DNA of 64,000 bases from Chanos chanos (Eukaryota; Chordata; Actinopteri; Gonorynchiformes; Chanidae). Location of the stretch: the NCBI RefSeq assembly GCF_902362185.1, contig NC_044497.1:49582776-49646775 (forward strand), in the 5' to 3' direction. The position numbers were made by a program, and so were the translations under genes. Numbering within the stretch: the first letter of the stretch is position 1; each line of letters starts with the position of its first letter. Below, piece by piece: positions 1 to 13,476 of this stretch. The notes beneath the pieces are model-generated. The model was not told the origin of the DNA. It was given only the letters and a program-made list of their open reading frames with translations, and searched no databases.

Positions 1-1106
1 TTAGTTGACTAAGAGAAAATAGATGGGCTCAATAAAGAGTTGCATTGTCTGGATTTTTAAAGCGTCTACTCTAGTCAAAGTGCTTACGAGGCAGTGTTTG
101 ACTTAAAGCTACAGCAGGCCAATTTTAAAAGCTACCGTGGACTCTTTTTTTGAGATGTTATTTGGTCTTGTCGCATAAAGGAATAAAACTATTAGGTCTA
201 TGACTTCTTTCTTAATTAAAATTATGCGTTTGTCGTTATTTTTAACTTTAAATAGACAGTTTGTTGGTTTGCTCAATATTTATGGTTAAGCTGATTTTCA
301 GATACTGTCTGAGTTGACTATTTGATGGAAAAGATAGTGTTGTAGAGATACGAATTTGAATAAAGAATTTGAAGTATGAAACTTAACAGGTCAAGTTTGG
401 TTTGTTAAATGGATTAGGTAACTGGTCCTGAAACATTGCCATTCTTTGTACATATTCTTGTTTACCTACACTGAAGTTTAGTTTTCACTGACGGAAAGAG
501 CAGTGCAGCAGGGCAAATAATTTCATTGAGAGAGAGAGAGCTTTTTTCTGTTCTGTTAACAGATACTGTTCATTTCTTTTAAAGTGTCATTGTGTATACT
601 GGCGTATTCCACAACTGCCAGAGCACTCAAACGGTTAAACATCTGTAAAATGAGGTTTGTTCTAGAGTAGCAGCCAGTGGCAAACTTCAAGATTTTTAAA
701 AGACGTTAAAAATTTCGCTTGGCTGTGGGCAAATGCTGAACATGCCTACAAAAGAAAGTTTACAGGTTTCTGGTTGTAATTGGTTCAGACTTTGACATGG
801 TAATAAATGGGTTTGGTTTTATGTAGTCAAGATAATTAATCAACAAGATGTCTAACTCAGCTCAGCTGTTTTATTAAACCACCTCAGGTAGAATGATTTC
901 ACTCTTCACCTTTCTTCTATAGAGCAAAATACAGCTCTCTGCCTAGAGATGCCATGGCTTTCATACTGTTTTTGGTCGTAGTAAAGATACTGTTATTACA
1001 GTTTGTATTTTTTTCCCAGCTACCATCCGGAACTGACCATTTGTTAATCATTATTAATCTCTCTGGCAATGGGACAAAGCAGTGAGGTTTAGAGGGCCAA
1101 AGGAAA

Positions 1107-1142
1107 GGAGGGGGGGGGGGGAGAGAGAGAGAGAGAGAGAGA
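1107..1142. repeat. G-run plus (GA)n microsatellite
   Basis: About 13 G residues run directly into a (GA)n tract of about 20 nt. It is a simple repeat in presumed ell2 intron 1. Confidence 0.9.
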
Positions 1143-1391
1143 AATTGTTTGAAGATCAGCAAATCACTGTTAAGTTGGACCCTTATGTTCGCATGACGGG
1201 TTTTCAAAGTTTGGAGTTCATTGTGTGGGGGTGTTTCTTTTCCATGTTAAATTGGAGATGGATTTTAACCATCTCACCCAAAAGAACATAGACTAAAACT
1301 CAGTTCTCAATTAGGTTATTTTATTAATTAGGTTATGGTCTTTTAATAGCTGTCAGTGTTCTGTCATCTCATATCAAGTCAATGTCTCTGT

Positions 1392-1423
1392 CTTTTTGTT
1401 TGTTTGTTTGTTTGTTTGTTTTT
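1392..1423. repeat. (GTTT)n microsatellite
   Basis: Five to six tandem GTTT units in presumed ell2 intron 1. Confidence 0.9.
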
Positions 1424-2064
1424 ACCCCTTTCCTTCTCTCTTTGCACTGCCAGTCTTTCTCACTCTTGTCATAAGCCTTGTGTGGTTGCACAACAGTTGT
1501 GAGTAAGCTGTCAGTGGTTAATTGAAATGTGGTCTTAGCTGTGTTCATGTACGAAGCTAAGCTGTGTTTTTGGAAGTTGTAAAATGCTGAACTAGTTCAA
1601 CAAGCTGATAAATGAGAAAATTCTCAGTGCTTAACTGTGGCCTATATTTAAACCATTTCTGCCATGTTGCATGGCTAACACTGATTTTACAGGGTGTCTG
1701 TTTGAGCATGTGTGTGCATGTCCACTACCACACTGCTTTGAGTCATTTTAGGAAATGCTGTGGGGAACAACCCTGAAGTTTTTTGTTTGTTTGTTTTTAG
1801 CTTTCTGAACATGTCTCATTTCGCCTAATTAGATCAGCACCCAGGATCTTTTAATTGTATGGCAATATACAGTAAAGATTGAAATTCCTAGACCAAGCTG
1901 TATTTTGACTGGAACATGTTTTGTTTTGAATCCTGTCCTTCACATACCTTGGCAGAACAAAATCACATCAGCTGTGCAGCAAAAAAAAATCTAAATTTAT
2001 TCTGTTTTGTTATCACGTAAAGCATTTTTTGTGTGTTTCACTTTGGAATCTTCTCCCATTTCAG

Positions 2065-5000
2065 AATAATGTACCGTCCTTGCAGCCAAAAATACAATTC
2101 CAGGGACTTCAAGGGGTAAGCCAACTTTTTTACCTACAAAGGCAGGCACTGTTTAGTAGCATATTTTCAAAAGCAGGATTAGTTGCGCTGTACGGGGTGA
2201 GCCCACACCTTGGTTAGCCTTTTTTGAATGCTTCCCTTTGGATGAAATATGTCAATTTCTGACTGGTTGTTTGGTCTAATAGGCTAATGGCCTGACACTG
2301 AAGAGAGTGTTTTTGACTGTCCAGTGATCTATTTGGAGTTCAGTCAATCAAGTCCAGCTCTTTCTCTGTGAAAGTGGCAGGTTAACCTTTGACCTCCTAC
2401 GCCATACCAGAGTTCAGCTCTTCTGTGACTATAAATACTGCCCTTTGGATAAGCAGCTGGGCCCTTATACCCCCAGACTGTCTCCTGCTGTCAACCCCCC
2501 CATTCAGACACTGCATAGACCCGTTTGTCTTTGCGTCTGCTCCATATTAACACCATTGACTTGCTGGCACTGAACTAGTTGACGTGGAGGTGGACAACGC
2601 GGAGGCCAGTTTGGGGCCATTTATCCTGCGTTTTAGGTTTTTACAGTTCATTGGCCTACTCTGAAAACCTGTTGTTGAGGTTGTGATTGTGAGGAGTTGT
2701 GTTTTTTGCTGGAGGTTTTTTTGTTGTTGTTGTTTTTGGGAACCCTTATCAGCTGGATTGATTTGTAACTAATCTGTGAACTTTCCAGCGCATTAACATC
2801 CCAAGGACAGACAGCCACGATGGATCTCATAACTTTGACTTTTATCTGTCCAACGTCGGCAAGGACAACCCTCAGGGAAGCTTTGAATGCATCCACCAGT
2901 ACATATCTAGGTAAGGATCAGTCAAAGTACCTGTGTCAGACGCTTGCAGATATAGCCTTACTCTTATTTAACTTTGGTTAAGCCCTGCCTTCTCTCTGTA
3001 CACACAATCCATAGCTCCGGAGTCCCCCATCTGGCCTCCCTGGGGACAGTGCAGGACAAAATCACCGTTTGTGCCACCAGCGATTCCTACCAGGTGACCC
3101 GGGAGCGCATGACGCAGGCAGAGGAGGACACTCGCAAACGAGGCACCAAGGTCATCAAACCTGGAGGGCAGTTTAGAGGCAGGTTTTTCTACTTAGACCA
3201 CATACATGTGACCTCCTTGTTGTGGACAGACCTGTTTTTGGTCCACTCTTATACATGCCTACTCGCATAACCGAAGCTGTAAACCAATTGTTTGTGTGCT
3301 GTACGGTTGATGTCTGGATTAAGGTTAGCAAAGAGGGAAAGTAAAAGTTAATCTGGTTAATCTGCCTTGGTTTGATGTTACGCTGTGTCCTGTCTTATGG
3401 ATTAGGAGTGAGGAGGGGATGTAACTGTCGTCCACACAAACAAGCACACCCTGTACAGGATGTGAGCCCTTCTCTGACAGAGCCTGAGAGGACATAGTTC
3501 AATTGTGTCAGAACACCAAAAGTAACACCTGCTTTGGTGGTTGAAACTCACACCCGTTTTTCTCTTTCTCATGTCTCTCACAATCTGTGATCTGACAGTG
3601 TTGTCTCAGTTACATTGGTTACAGTAAATAGCTTTTTTTTCTTTTTTTTTTTTTGTACTCCTTTGAGAAATGAAAAGTCTCTTAGTCAGCCAAAGTTACG
3701 TACGTTTGACCTGTTACACGGAGACTTCTGCTCTGTTTCTCGGGCGCCTTCGCTCTTGACGCGGGATGAGAAGTTCTTTCATGTTCTTAATGTAGGATGA
3801 GAAGTTATTTCGTGTTCTTAGTAAGCTCCTGTAGGGCATGGGTGACTTGCAAAGCAGAGTCACTAAACTTGTTCTGGGTCTGTTAAGCAAAACCTTTCTC
3901 TGTACCTCGTAAGCGTTCTGCCAGAAGGCCGAGCAGGGGAGGGGGGGGCCCCTTGGGAGCCCCGGGCCCAGGTCACATCAAGCTGTTCCAGCATAAACTT
4001 GAAAAGTTAGTTTCACACTCGCAGTCTATTTTCTGCTGCTGGGGATTCATTTGCGTGGAGCATCCCAGGAGGAAAGTGAGAGAGGTGCAGAGGAGAGAGT
4101 TGAGTCAAACCATGTGGCCCCTGACCCCAGGCTTCATGCATCGCATACTTTCTCACTGCTTTTGTCTGTGCTGTTTTTATTTTTATTTTTATTTGAGATA
4201 TCGGTATAGAGTGAATCACACACCTTCCGGGATCAGGACATGGCACAGTCCTGGGATAGGCAATCGTCCTCTGGCAGGACTTTACTCTCGCAGGATTTTG
4301 CTCCACACCTAAATCTAAAATTGATTGTTTCTTGGGTCCCTGGATTAGCTGAATCTAGAGCGTATGTCTAGGGTGTGTGCAAAAGCCTGCACACCCTGTT
4401 TATTTCCCATAGAAGTCTTGCCATTAACAATCTTTAACCGCCAATCATAGACTGTCCAACACAGATGTGTTGGTCTGAGTTTAATGGTGGCCAAATCTTA
4501 TAAGCAGCTGACGTAAGAAATTCATAAAATTTGCAGGCTGTTAGGCAGTAAAAATATATGTTTACGTCTCTAGTAGTCTGTCAGCATGTTCAAAGGCTTT
4601 GGGAGAGAGAGAGAGAGAGTTAGTTTCTTCTCTACCCTTAATCTTTTAAAGAGATTTTGAATTTCATAACCACTTCACAAAGGTAGAGAGAGGCATCCGA
4701 AATATGCTTCCCAAGCGTTGCTTCTTATTGTAGTGTGCGATCTGATGACAGACAGTAGCGGTTGGTGAATTTTTTTTTTTTTTTTTTTTTGGCTTTCTGA
4801 ATCTCACACTTTACACATCAAAGCAGAAAAAAGAAGACCCGCTGCTACTTTCATGTCATTTTGTCATTTTAATGCTCCTGACCTTTCTTTCTCCGGGTTA
4901 TTCTCTGATGCTATTCCTTTTTTTTTTAAACCTTCACACAGGTAAAAAAGTTCAGATTCGGAAGCCAGCCCCCTCCGCCCCTGACCCAGCTCCAGAGCGG

Positions 5001-5728
5001 AAACGCTCCACGCCCCTTAATCCTGCCAGCACCATCCGCAAGTGCCTTTCCAACAACCCGGTGTCACAGCGGCCGTACCGAGACCGAATCATCCACCTGC
5101 TGGCCCTGCGGTCCTATAAGAAACTAGAGGTTCTGGCACGACTACAGAGAGACGGAGTCAGCCAGAAAGACCGCAACTCCCTGGGCAGCACTCTACAGCA
5201 GGTAAGAGAGAGACGAAGGGATCTAGAACCGAAAAAAAAAAAAAAACAGAACGAGGACATAAGATCAAAGCACTCCACAGTAAGTGAAAGGAGAGAGAGA
5301 GAGAGTGTACGAAAGAGCCTTATGTTGTTCTGCTGCCGGTAAGAGAGAACGGTCAAAGAGGAGAGTTGGACGTGAATCACAGAAGGAAAGCACTGGAGAA
5401 GAAACGAAAGAGGAGGAGGAGGAGGAGGAAAGCGTTGGTAGTTTAGATGAAGTGACTCAGATTAATGTATCTCTTGGCTCCTCATTATGGCCACAGAAAC
5501 ACACAGATAGGACCGACTTCAGTCACCAGAACAAAATATCGTCCAATGTTCACACACAGAGAGTAAAATCTGAAGGACTTTGAAGCACTGTGAGGCTTTG
5601 GAGCACTCAGAGCAGGTTATCTTAAAGGGACCATGGGTCAGCGCCTTACAAAGGCCTGCATTCACCTGCACTTAGTGTGGGCCACGGAGGGGATTAAGCA
5701 ACCATACATTAAACCTATTAGTTTAATT

Positions 5729-5760
<32 letters not shown>

Positions 5761-6767
5761 TTGCAGTTCATATGTTAAGGAAGCTTGTTTGTTGGTACGG
5801 TTTTTCCTCAGAGACTGAACTTTGAATGAGCGGATAAGTTGGTTTTTTTTTTTGAGTCGAATACAAATATTGCCTGAGGGTTGCGCTCGAGAAATGTCAA
5901 GGTGGTGTGTTTGTGCAGTGTTGAGAAGGACGTGCTTAACGCTGCCTCTCTGACAGAGAGAGTACAGAGAAGGGAGAAGGCTTTTTCACCTTGTTTGGAA
6001 ATGAGGGAAGTAACAGAGGGAGTGAGAGGAGAATCTGAAACTCTGTCCCCGCTGCTCTGATGAAAGGGAGACGGAACTCTAGATCATTTTGCCTTCCAAC
6101 TATAGGTTTGTCTATTTATAGAGGTTGTGTGTGTGTGTGTGTGTGTCAGAGTCCCTGTCGGTCTCCTCCTCCTTGTACTGCACACAACGCATTACATAAC
6201 ATGTGTTTGTTGTGGCAGTCAGTCTTTCGCCAAAACTCTGACCGGATAAAAATCATGCACTGGGGGTGTCTGAACTACAACAGCTTTAGTTTCCACCTTC
6301 CCCCAGGGAAGCACTTTTGCAGGCTCACCTCCTCCTTCCTCACCGGGTCAAAAGTTCTTTCTTTACGGTTTCACTGAAGCAGCTGGGTAAGATGTAATGA
6401 ACGCGGTCCTGTGGCGATCTCTACGCAGGTAGCTAATCTCAACCCAAAGGACAACTCATATTCTCTGAAGGACTTCATTTACCGCGAGGTCCAGCGGGAT
6501 TGGCCAGGATACACGGAAGATGAGCGGAGACAGCTGGACATGACTCTAGCTAGGTAACGCTTAAGCACAGTGTCAGTGGTGTCATATCCAAGGACAATTT
6601 TTTTTTTTTTTTCAGGCAAATATTAATCATTTGTCAGAGGCTGTTATCGACAGGGGTTTAAGTTATTTCTCTTTTGTTTGTCAGGAAACTGGGTCTACCG
6701 TCTGATTCTCTTTCCTCAAGTAGTCCTCCTAAAGAACCTGTTCCCACATCCCCCCAGGTATTTACAA

Positions 6768-6799
<32 letters not shown>

Positions 6800-9011
6800 A
6801 AAGCATAGTACAGTTCCTGTACCTGCTGTGTTTGAATGACACATTAAAGTACACACAACATGCACACAAACATATATCTAAAACAATGGAGACTGATAAA
6901 GTCCTATATTCTGTAGTGTTCCTGTTAATGGTTCTCGATCTCTGCAGAAACGCCAGACTGAGTTTGACTTCATTGATCCTTTGATGCCCAAGAAGCCCCG
7001 TATCTCCCACCTGAATAACCGGACCCCCCTTGGTTTCTCGGAGCGCCGCGCTCCCCACGAGGAGGAGAAGAGACAGGCGCCCCCAGTCACCGCTGCCTGT
7101 CCCGGGCCATCCTCCCAGCCTCCCGTCTCTCAGCCCCCCTCCAGCTCCAACTCCAACTCCCCCAGCACGCCCGAGGGCCGGGGAACCCAGGACCTGCCTC
7201 TAGACCAGAGCTCCACCTACGGGTACCCATCCGGACGCTACACCCCACACGCCCTCACACCTAGTCCCTCCGGGCAGCCTGCCCACACCCCATCCACAGC
7301 CCTCACCTCCACCCTCCACACTTCGTCCGTCACGTCGCCGGCAACCAGCAGCAGTAGTAGCAAAAAACCCAAGAAAAAATCCAAAAAGCACAAAGACAAG
7401 GAGAGAGACAGAGGTAAAGAAAGGGAGAGAGAGAGAGAGAGGCGCAGGGAGGAGCGCTCTGAGGAAGAGCGCCCCAGGAAGAGGCACCGCCCCGAGGCAG
7501 TGCAAACGCCAGCCACCACCACCACCACCACCCCCACCTCTGATGATGACGGTGCGTATAGATAATGTACATGGAAGGATCTGAGGGGAAGATATGGCTT
7601 TTTACATGGCTCTATCTCTCTCTGTGATTGCGTAACTGTTCAATTACATTTGCTTTGAAGACAACATACTGGTACACCCTGTGCTTGGTCATACTAGAAT
7701 AAAAAAAAGTACTTGAAGGATAAGGGATAACCGTGCACTTTCATGAAATGATTTCTCCTTTTGTGTCTCTGCATGTGTGCGTGCGTGCATTTGTGTCTCT
7801 GTATGTGTTTTGAATGTCTGAAGGCAAACACAGGCCAGTCATCAGCACAGATCTCTCCAGTCCTGTGGTGCCAGATTACATTGTGTAAGTGAACTTTGGC
7901 ACTGTGTTGATGGCAGTGGACAGTTTTAGTGTGTACATATACCCTGTCTAGATTACACTGTAAGTGGAACCGTCATAGATTACACAAATTATCTGCTGAT
8001 CTCTTCAGGCAGTATCTCACCCAAATTCACGTTCAGTATGATGCTTGTCTTTAGCCTGACATTTTATTAGAAATGTGATGTGTTGGTTAAACATGTGAAC
8101 CCAGATGTGTTTTCTTCTTTGCTGTGTGTGTGTGCGCGTGTGTTTACAGTAAGTACACTGCTGTGGTGTCCATGGACCAGAGGCAGCGTTATAAGGATTA
8201 CTTTAACGCCGAGTATGATGAATACCGCGTCCTTCACGCGCGCGTGGAGAGTATTACCCGGCGTTTCACGCAGCTGGAAGCCCGCTGCAGACGGTTCTCA
8301 CCTGGAACTGAGGAATACCAGGTCAGACAGTGTATACACATCAGAAAAAGTTAACCACAGAAACTAGACTCGAGAGCATGTCCTCTGTCTGGTGGGAAGC
8401 TCCCCATCAGTACTGGCTTATGATCAAAAACCACGCTTGTCATGTTTGATATTTTATACAATATTTATCTCACATTTCAAGTTGTTCCATCTGTAGTAGC
8501 TTTATGGAAACATGTGTGAGATTCAGATTAAATTGTTAATGGACAACTGTTCTAACGCTGATCACGCTAGTCAGTGTGTTTTGTGACGGACAGTGCCAAC
8601 AGATGTGTTTGATCTCGTCTCCCTCTGTCTGTTGTGCTAAAATTCTTCAATCTTTTACAGGAAGCCCACAAAGAGGTGCTGCAAGAGTACAAAAAAATGA
8701 AACAGGTACGTTTTTCTCCAAAATTTCTAAAACCAGTAAAGATACTAAAACATCTTTTTAACCTTTGTACAGTATGTAAAACCAAACAAAAGCTGTAGTC
8801 TTTTCAGAGCGCCTGTGAGTGTAGCGTCTCATGTAAAGGGTTAAATGAGTATCGTATTTAACTGATTTGAGTATGCCCTCGTTTCTTGATGCAGAACAAC
8901 CCAAATTACCATGAGGAGAAACAGCGCTGTGAATACCTGCACAACAAGCTTGCCCACATTAAAAGGCTCATCGCAGACTTTGACCAGCGGAGGGCGCAGT
9001 CCTGGCTTTAG
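2065..9011 (+). CDS. ell2: ELL2, RNA polymerase II elongation factor (5' partial, 11 coding exons)
   Basis: ELL2 is a subunit of the nuclear super elongation complex; it suppresses Pol II pausing and pairs with EAF proteins and AFF scaffolds. Coding exons: 2065-2115, 2789-2910, 3015-3178, 4942-5201, 6429-6553, 6685-6757, 6948-7551, 7824-7884, 8150-8321, 8661-8705 and 8895-9011. Phases agree at every junction and give 597 residues; the missing exon 1 would bring this near the 640 of human ELL2. The N-terminal ELL domain is clear ([51 protein letters not shown]). A Ser/Pro-rich linker and a Lys/Arg/Glu-rich basic tract (exon 6948-7551) follow, then the C-terminal occludin-like domain ([28 protein letters not shown]-like, ending AQSWL). 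TKVIKPGG and PERKRSTP favour ELL2 over ELL. The intron after 3178 needs a GC donor. The 45-nt exon 8661-8705 is too short for ordinary ORF finding. Confidence 0.93.
3763..3824. repeat. Two-copy imperfect tandem repeat, period about 31 bp
   Basis: A unit beginning ggatgagaagtt occurs at about 3764 and again at about 3795 with a few substitutions. It lies inside the long GC-AG intron of ell2 and has no evident function. Confidence 0.75.
5728..5759. repeat. (CA)n microsatellite
   Basis: A run of about 14 CA units in the ell2 intron between exons 4942-5201 and 6429-6553. Confidence 0.9.
6766..6800. repeat. (CA)n microsatellite next to a splice donor
   Basis: A CA run starts about 8 nt after the donor of ell2 exon 6685-6757, inside the 190-nt intron. 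Confidence 0.85.
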
Positions 9012-10439
9012 TACGAGAGAGACGCAAACCCCTGCAGCCGAAGCACATCCCTACTCAACCTGACACCCACAGAAAGGGAACGTGAGGGGATCAAAGAGCC
9101 GTTCCCTCTCTTCTGCCCTCTTTCCCTTCCTTCTCTTCCTCTGCTGAAGTCACTGCTGCATATGCACCATCCTTTCATCCCCCCCCCCCCCCCAATCTCT
9201 CTTTCTTTTTCCCCCTTTTCTGTTCCGAAGCTCCGTCTCCCCTGACCACTGGCTCTTATGAGAATCTCCTTCAACAATAGCAATGTGTATCAAGGGGGAT
9301 GACGCTTTCTTTGCAAGCTTTTGAAGGACTTACAAAAAAAAAAGAAAAAAACAACAAAAAAAAACAACAAAAAAAAAAGAACAACGTCAACAACAACAAA
9401 AAAAAAGGATTAAACTTATTTTTCAGAGCAAAGAAAATATTATATCTATAGCTATGTGTATTTAATAGAGAAAAAAAAAAAACAAAGGAAGAGGGAGATG
9501 TATTTATTTTGGACCGTGATGATGAAAAAGGAGTCTATTGATGATGTCTGGTTTAGAGTTTATCTTTTCTAGAGAAATGCAGTACCAGGAGGCCTTAAGC
9601 CTTTGAGTCTCTGACGCCTTTGCACAGGGCCTGAGTGAGCCAGTGCAGTTGGGATCAGGGACAAGGGCCATGGGGGGGGTACATATCTCTGCAACTTTTT
9701 TTTTTTTTTCTCCCCCAATAGGGGCCCATGTTGAGTATCATCAGTATTCATGCCCTCAGTGCAAATGGTGCCTTAAGGTGTTTGTTTACACACTGTGATG
9801 TTGAGTCAGTCCGACTCCAGAGGCCCAGAGCAGCGGGGAGAAACTACTATGACCTAACAGGTTAGGCACACATCTGAGCAAGGTGTCCGCTTTCATTTGT
9901 GTGACTATGTGTGAATGTCTGTGTGAAAGAATATGTGTGAGTGTGTGTGTGTGTGTGTGTGTGGGGAGAGAAGGAAAACTAGAGAGGAGTTGTTTGTGTT
10001 TTATTTTGGGTGGGGTGGGGTGGGGGGCTAAAAGGGAAATTCAGGTGAGTGTGAAAGAGATGCTGATAAGGTGTGTGAATGACAGGGTGGGCATTGGGGT
10101 GGGATGGATGGGTAAAAAAAATGCAATTTACACAGGAAAAAAAAGAGAAAATAGAAAAATGAAAAAAGAAAGCTGCTATAGTCTTTGTTAGAACAGCCAG
10201 ATCACTTAGGATCAATCTGGCAAGTGTTACATATTCTTAATTTCAACCTGTTTGGTTAAAATAAGACCAGAAAGAGTGTTTTATTTCCTCAACTAGAGGC
10301 AAAACCATTAGCCAATAAGTGTGAGTCTGTGAGGAAGACAGTTCACAAGTGAAAAGCCTGCATTACTCTTGCAATTGTATATTGTATTTTTGCTTAATTA
10401 TTCCATAAATTCCAGAGCAGTTGTTTATGGACTATAAGA

Positions 10440-10467
<28 letters not shown>
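10440..10467. repeat. (TA)n microsatellite
   Basis: About 14 TA units, self-complementary, in the presumed ell2 3' UTR. Confidence 0.9.
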
Positions 10468-10470
<3 letters not shown>

Positions 10471-11729
10471 TGAATAACTTTTTTGTTTTGAATTAAGAAA
10501 AGAAATGAGGCATTGGCTGATGATTTATTTGGAACATATGGATGTAAAATGAAAGTGATCCAGTGTCCGTAAGTCTTTTATTTCATGATCTCATTATTGG
10601 AGACCCACTTCAGATTAAGGGAAGCATTATGTTTACAAACCTGTGTGTTTGGGATGTTTGCCAAAATAAAAGTGAGTTTTGATGATATGGCATTAACTAC
10701 ACACATTGGTTTAGTCTGTTTCTGTGAGATACGCAAGACCTACAATTTCAGTCTCCAGAAATATTGCAATAATCTGATTTTTAAGTCCATTATTGATCAC
10801 TTGTCATTTTTTTCCACCCTTTTCTTTTTTTTTTTATCCTTTCTGTGCAAACGTTTCAATCCACAACTGTTTTTTTTTTCCCTTCAAAAGTTACAGCCAA
10901 GCTTACAGTTATAAAAGTGGGAAACATTTGTGCACTCTATGGGGTTGTTGTGAAACTGCAAGCCCTCAGGGGTTTCACCATGATCACAGCAACCATGGTT
11001 CTCATTACCACAGTGAGGACACTATGCAAGCTTTCAGTGATATGCCAACTACAGAACTCTTGGTCACATCAGAAGCATATCTAAATGGGATGCAGAAAGC
11101 CACTCTAGCCTGAGTATTATACCCACAGCAAAGGAAAGGCATGATACTCCCAAACTCTGAAAATAATGTCCATACTTACAGGCTTCTTTCAGTGTTCTTT
11201 TAAAACACTGTGAGACATTAATTTTAAGACTTTGGTTAGCAGTTTTTTTGAAAGATGTTTGGACATAAAGTTCCTGTCATGTAAATTGGTCTTTGCTTGG
11301 TTCTGAAACCTGCGGTATTGCTAAGATGATGTGGCAAGAGCCTGTTTTTTTTAGGACACACACTGTGAGAGGCACATAACAGAAATGGAGTTATCTGTGA
11401 GTGCTTTACGTTCAATTACAGTTTCTTTTCTTTTTTTTTTTTGTTTCCCCCATTCCGATGTAAATGTACTGATCATATGTACCAGATTGGGTCAGTCATG
11501 TAAAATAACTTGGTGAAATACATGTATTGATTCACTCGTAACATTAAGCAGCACTTTTCAAACTGGTCCATTTCCAGTTTATTAAGACATGATTAAAATG
11601 GTGCAAATGTTGATGTTTGATATGATGGAAAGAACTTTCCCCTCGGTGACCTTGATGACCGCACAGGATAAGTGTGTGTTGGGAGATGGGTCAGTGGAGA
11701 AAGAGAGATTGCAGTGATGCAAATTAAAG

Positions 11730-11855
11730 AAAAAAAAAAAAAAAAGAAACACTAAAAAAAAAAAAAAAGGTTTTGTGATTAGGTTCAGGGCCTGGTCTCT
11801 TTTGGCCCACATTTTGTTTCCTTTTCCTTTGTGCTGAGAGGATTGGACTTGCAAA

Positions 11856-11894
<39 letters not shown>

Positions 11895-11914
11895 GAAACA
11901 AAAAAAAAAAGTCA
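11730..11914. repeat. Poly(A)-rich stretch
   Basis: Four separate A homopolymer runs, the longest about 29 nt (11860-11888), fall within 185 nt. The series lies in the ell2 3' UTR. It could be SINE or retrocopy tails, but no body of such an element is recognisable. Confidence 0.7.
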
Positions 11915-11981
11915 TGAACTACTCAAAACACACTGTCATCTCTCTTGTTTTAGTGGTTGGGTGAGGTTTGGTACCGATTGT

Positions 11982-12035
11982 AATAAAGTATTCCCAGACC
12001 ACCCATCTGAAAATGCATTAAATCAGTTCAATAAA
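11982..12035 (+). terminator. ell2: ell2 polyadenylation signals (AATAAA at 11982 and 12030)
   Basis: Two canonical AATAAA hexamers occur 48 nt apart, the second followed by a GT-rich stretch. They are the last good signals before the intergenic sequence and are the likely main 3' end of ell2. Confidence 0.65.
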
Positions 12036-12055
12036 ATGTGAACTTGCAGCATGTT

Positions 12056-13476
12056 GAAGTCTACCGAGTCTTGTTTTCTGTGGTTACAGCTACATTCAGG
12101 CCATGCTGTCTCTCCAGCAGTACTTGAGGAGGTGTTGAGAGAGGACAACAGGTTCTCACTGTATTTATCTGATGTTCATACGTGACGGATTACTAAAGAG
12201 AGACTGTACTGATTACAGTTGATCAAACATTAAACATTTTATAGGTACTGTCCTTTCATCACACTGAGGTTAATTAGGGTTATGCTGTTTGTTCAGGTGT
12301 ACAGTCACTGTATTTGACCCTATTCACATTTAGAGGGATAAGGTGTATTTTTCTCAGCAGTTCCTGAAGCTGAGTAATTGTTTTGATGCTGTGTTGAAAT
12401 CACATGTAAATTGAAGCACATTGGATTTGCATCCCGACTGACCTGATTCTAGAAAATTCAGCAAAAAGCAATCTACTATATGTCAAAGCGGTGTAACTAC
12501 AGAGTACACAATAATTAAAGAGGTTGAAATAATAGTGACAGTAAAAGTAACGTCATCGACTCCCTTAATTATATCTGTTAGCTAAATTCTCCCTCTGTTT
12601 GCATACAGCAAATACCATTTCCTGTAATTACATCGAACATTGTAATATCAGATGCTAAATACCAGATGTTATATACGGGGAGTGAAAATAAGATAATACC
12701 CACTCATAATACTATGTAAAAGTCATGATGGACGGTAAGTGTAACCATGCATATTGAAGTATATTGTAGCTATAAAGAACCTAATTATTCCTATGGTGTT
12801 TGATAAAGAACCTGATATCGAACTCTTCTACAAGGAAGGGTGTGACTTTGTGACCTTTTGAGAGGAGATCTGTTAGGCAGGGTTGAGGAACATGTATGTA
12901 TCTCTCAGTTCTTCCTGGCTGCTCCAGACAGTGATTTACTCTAAACATACTTTTGTGATGAAGTCATGAAAGCACATCTATGTGAGCACTTTCAGTATAC
13001 ATGCAAAACGCATTAAACCATTTAACATTACCAAATAGATCCACCGTAGGTCAGGGAGACGCTTGTAGCACACGTGTAGGATGGAGCTGTGGTTGTAGGA
13101 ACATTACCCCTAAGAAAGTTACAGGTAACTGCCAAAATAAAGTAAATATGTGATTACAGGATGTATACAAAGTATGCTGACCACTATCTGTACAAACACT
13201 GACGCTGCTCTGACGAATCATGTTGCCCCAATACTCTGCTACAAGTTGGTGTTTCCTTTATTCTGGCACTAAACTATCTCTAATTGTTGCTGGATCACTT
13301 TCGGACACTCCTTTTTATGAGATGGGCGGGCTGGTGAATTCTGATGACGTGAATTCTTCTTGTATGAAGGTTAAATGTGACAGCAATACGTACGGAGCTT
13401 CACTCACTGCTGATACCGGAATTGGAAGTTGTTGTACACCAGGTAAATTCTTGTTCGGGGCAGCGTTACCAACAGA
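12056..13476. other. Intergenic sequence between ell2 and the first glrx-like exon
   Basis: AT-rich sequence without a recognised gene or repeat. A 95-codon frame (13220-13507) overlaps the start of the glrx-like exon in another frame and resembles nothing I know. The promoter of the glrx-like copy, if it has one, would lie here, but no TATA or initiator arrangement stands out. Confidence 0.6.

Larger units (their letters stand above)
1..2064 (+). other. ell2 intron 1 or upstream sequence, no coding exon recognised
   Basis: The first ell2 coding segment that I can find starts at 2065 in the middle of the N-terminal domain, so this stretch is most simply intron 1 of ell2, with exon 1 (about 45-50 residues in ELL2 proteins) lying before the window. 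It is AT-rich and holds simple repeats: a G-run followed by (GA)n at 1107-1142 and a (GTTT)n run at about 1392-1423. I see no open frame with protein-like composition on either strand. Confidence 0.6.
9012..12055 (+). other. ell2: ell2 3' untranslated region
   Basis: No coding frame is seen between the ell2 stop at 9009-9011 and the paired AATAAA signals at 11982 and 12030. The stretch carries A-rich runs (9330-9480, 11730-11900), a C-run (9181-9194), T-rich patches, a (GT)n tract near 9938-9962 and a (TA)n run at 10440-10467, a composition usual for a long vertebrate 3' UTR. Another AATAAA at 10665-10670 could give a shorter mRNA. The boundary is inferred from the signals only. Confidence 0.7.

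Noticed and set aside
7200-7572. Minus-strand leucine/serine-rich frames opposite ell2 exon 6948-7551
   Set aside because: They are antisense shadows of the basic, GA-rich ell2 linker; the plus-strand frame has family motifs and correct splice phases.
11730-11914. Processed retrocopy suggested by repeated poly(A) runs
   Set aside because: No gene-like body or flanking duplication precedes the runs; they fit an A-rich 3' UTR.
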